Source of the DNA: Stenotrophomonas sp.
Lineage (GTDB): Bacteria > Pseudomonadota > Gammaproteobacteria > Xanthomonadales > Xanthomonadaceae
DNA: 6,780 bases
Assembly: GCA_003484865.1 (NCBI GenBank)
Contig: DMZT01000487.1
Span: forward strand, 1-6,780
Direction: 5' to 3'
Shown here: positions 5,705-6,780 of the stretch, in pieces
How the letters are laid out: the number at the start of each line of letters is the position of its first letter
Position numbering within the stretch: position 1 is the first letter of the stretch
Notes under the pieces: model-generated
Seen by the model: the letters and a program-made list of their open reading frames with translations, nothing else
The model's database searches: none
Told to the model about the DNA's origin: nothing
Position numbers and translations under genes: made by a program

Positions 5705-6780
5705 ATGACCGTGAATTCACTGTCCCGCGCGACGTTCCGTCGCCCTTCGCCGTCCCTGCTGGCCTCGGCCATCATCGGCACCCTGCTTGCCGCCAGCGCC
5801 GTTCCGGCGCTGGCCACTCCTACCCGCGATGCCCTGCAGCGTTATCAGCAGCAGCGCGCCGAGCAGTCCGCCGCATTCGGCCGTGATCTGCAGAGCGTCC
5901 CGCTGGCGGCGGCGTTTGCCGCGCCCACCGCCTCCATTGGCCAAGCCGGTTACCTCACCAGCCCGCGCGTCAGCGCCGAGGCGGCCAACCCCATCCTCGG
6001 CAAGCCGGGTGATGTGGAAAGCTGGCACAGCGATGAGTTCAATGCCGACTGGGGTCTGGCCGCGATGGGGGCTGATTACGCGTATGCGCGCGGCCTTACC
6101 GGTCAGGGTGTGCGCCTGGGCGTGTTCGATTCGGGCTCTGCCCTTGCCCACGACGAATTCGCCGGACGCAACACGTCCAGCATCTCCATCGGCAACGGCG
6201 GCTGCGCCGACCCGAGCATCGTGGCGGGCGAAGGTGCCTGCGGCAGCACCCGGGGCGACCAGCCCGGGTATAACTACTACGGTCTGGGGCCGGGTGTGCC
6301 GCCTGCGCTTGCTGATCGCCTGATCGCGGCAGGCCAGCCGTACGGCTTCAGCTACGCCGACCATGGCACGCACGTGTTGGGCACCGTCGGCGCCAACCGC
6401 GATGGCAACGGGATGCATGGCGTGGCCTTTGGCGCCAACCTGACCGCTGCCCGCGTCTTTGGCGACACGTATTACGAGTGGCGCCTGGATCCTGACAACT
6501 TCTACCGGCCGCGCGCGTTGTATCGCACGGATCCGGACGATGCCGCCACACTGGACATGTATGCCCAGGCAGACGCGCAGGGCGTGCGCGCGCTCAATCA
6601 CAGCTGGGGCATCTCGACCCGCCATGCCACGGTGGAGAGCCTGGATGCGCAGTACGCTGCGATCGGCGCGGACTACGGCGTCTACGGCAGCATCTATGGT
6701 GAAACGGAGGGTGCACCGGGTTCCAAGCTGATCCAGGTGTGGTCGGCAGGCAACTCTGCTGGCGGCATGGCTGGCATCAC
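5705..6780 (+). CDS. Secreted subtilisin-family (S8) serine protease, probable autotransporter, 5' part
   Basis: The frame is open from ATG 5705 to the right edge (358 codons) with no stop. The product has a long signal peptide: basic N-region with RR at 12-13, hydrophobic core about 18-33, and likely cleavage after PALA at 37. A pre-catalytic segment of about 100 residues follows. Then come the S8 signatures: the Asp box GVRLGVFDSGSALAHDEFAGR (Asp142), the His box DHGTHVLGTVGANRDGNGMHGVAF (His220), and the oxyanion-hole Asn in WSAGNS (Asn350). The nucleophilic Ser (GTSMA-type box) lies beyond the window. The Asp-to-His spacing of 78 residues is much longer than in subtilisin (32) and holds two cysteines (167, 179) that could form a disulfide. 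The DSG...HDEFAGR form resembles SphB1-like autotransporter proteases, so a C-terminal beta-barrel is expected but not seen. It is divergent from the amidohydrolase pair. Confidence 0.93.
   Translation, partial: MTVNSLSRATFRRPSPSLLASAIIGTLLAASAVPALATPTRDALQRYQQQRAEQSAAFGRDLQSVPLAAAFAAPTASIGQAGYLTSPRVSAEAANPILGKPGDVESWHSDEFNADWGLAAMGADYAYARGLTGQGVRLGVFDSGSALAHDEFAGRNTSSISIGNGGCADPSIVAGEGACGSTRGDQPGYNYYGLGPGVPPALADRLIAAGQPYGFSYADHGTHVLGTVGANRDGNGMHGVAFGANLTAARVFGDTYYEWRLDPDNFYRPRALYRTDPDDAATLDMYAQADAQGVRALNHSWGISTRHATVESLDAQYAAIGADYGVYGSIYGETEGAPGSKLIQVWSAGNSAGGMAGI

Noticed and set aside
5717..6625. 302-codon open frame on the minus strand
   Set aside because: It lies opposite the serine protease, whose frame has the S8 Asp, His and Asn boxes in the right order.

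Overview
The window is GC-rich DNA, clearly above 60% by eye, with tightly packed genes. It looks like a Lysobacteraceae (Xanthomonadaceae) chromosome, most likely Stenotrophomonas or a close relative. That rests on the gene set: a NodT-type efflux channel, a pair of secreted amidohydrolases, and a serine protease resembling the SphB1-like autotransporter subtilases of this family. The genus is an inference. No tRNA, rRNA, CRISPR array, insertion sequence or integration site was seen, and no stretch over 300 bases lacks a gene.

Layout, left to right. The 3' end of an outer-membrane efflux channel gene (+) enters from the left edge and stops at 604. Five genes follow on the minus strand. Read in their own direction they are: a secreted amidohydrolase with its metal ligands (5451 to 4045), a second secreted amidohydrolase overlapping it by 4 bp and lacking the metal-binding histidines (4048 to 2768), a DsbA/kappa-GST-like isomerase (2691 to 2062), a DegV-family protein (1972 to 1028), and a 112-residue protein of unknown function (915 to 577). 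The last gene overlaps the tail of the efflux gene by 28 bp, tail to tail. A 253-bp region (5452-5704) separates the first amidohydrolase from a divergent secreted subtilisin-family serine protease (+), which runs off the right edge before its catalytic serine.

How they fit together. Only the two amidohydrolases are plainly coupled, through an ATGA stop/start overlap. The other minus-strand genes are 76-112 bp apart, and GC-rich stem-loops lie in each gap, so they are more likely separate or leaky transcription units than one tight operon. The protease and the amidohydrolase pair are all exported and share one divergent control region. A link in extracytoplasmic peptide breakdown is possible, but the sequence alone does not show it.

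The most notable observation is the amidohydrolase pair. The upstream protein keeps HxH, a second HxH, an HH and a late Asp. The downstream partner aligns with it but has Ile/Asp, Val/Gln and Gly/Gly at the three histidine sites and keeps only the Asp, so it looks like a dedicated non-catalytic partner.
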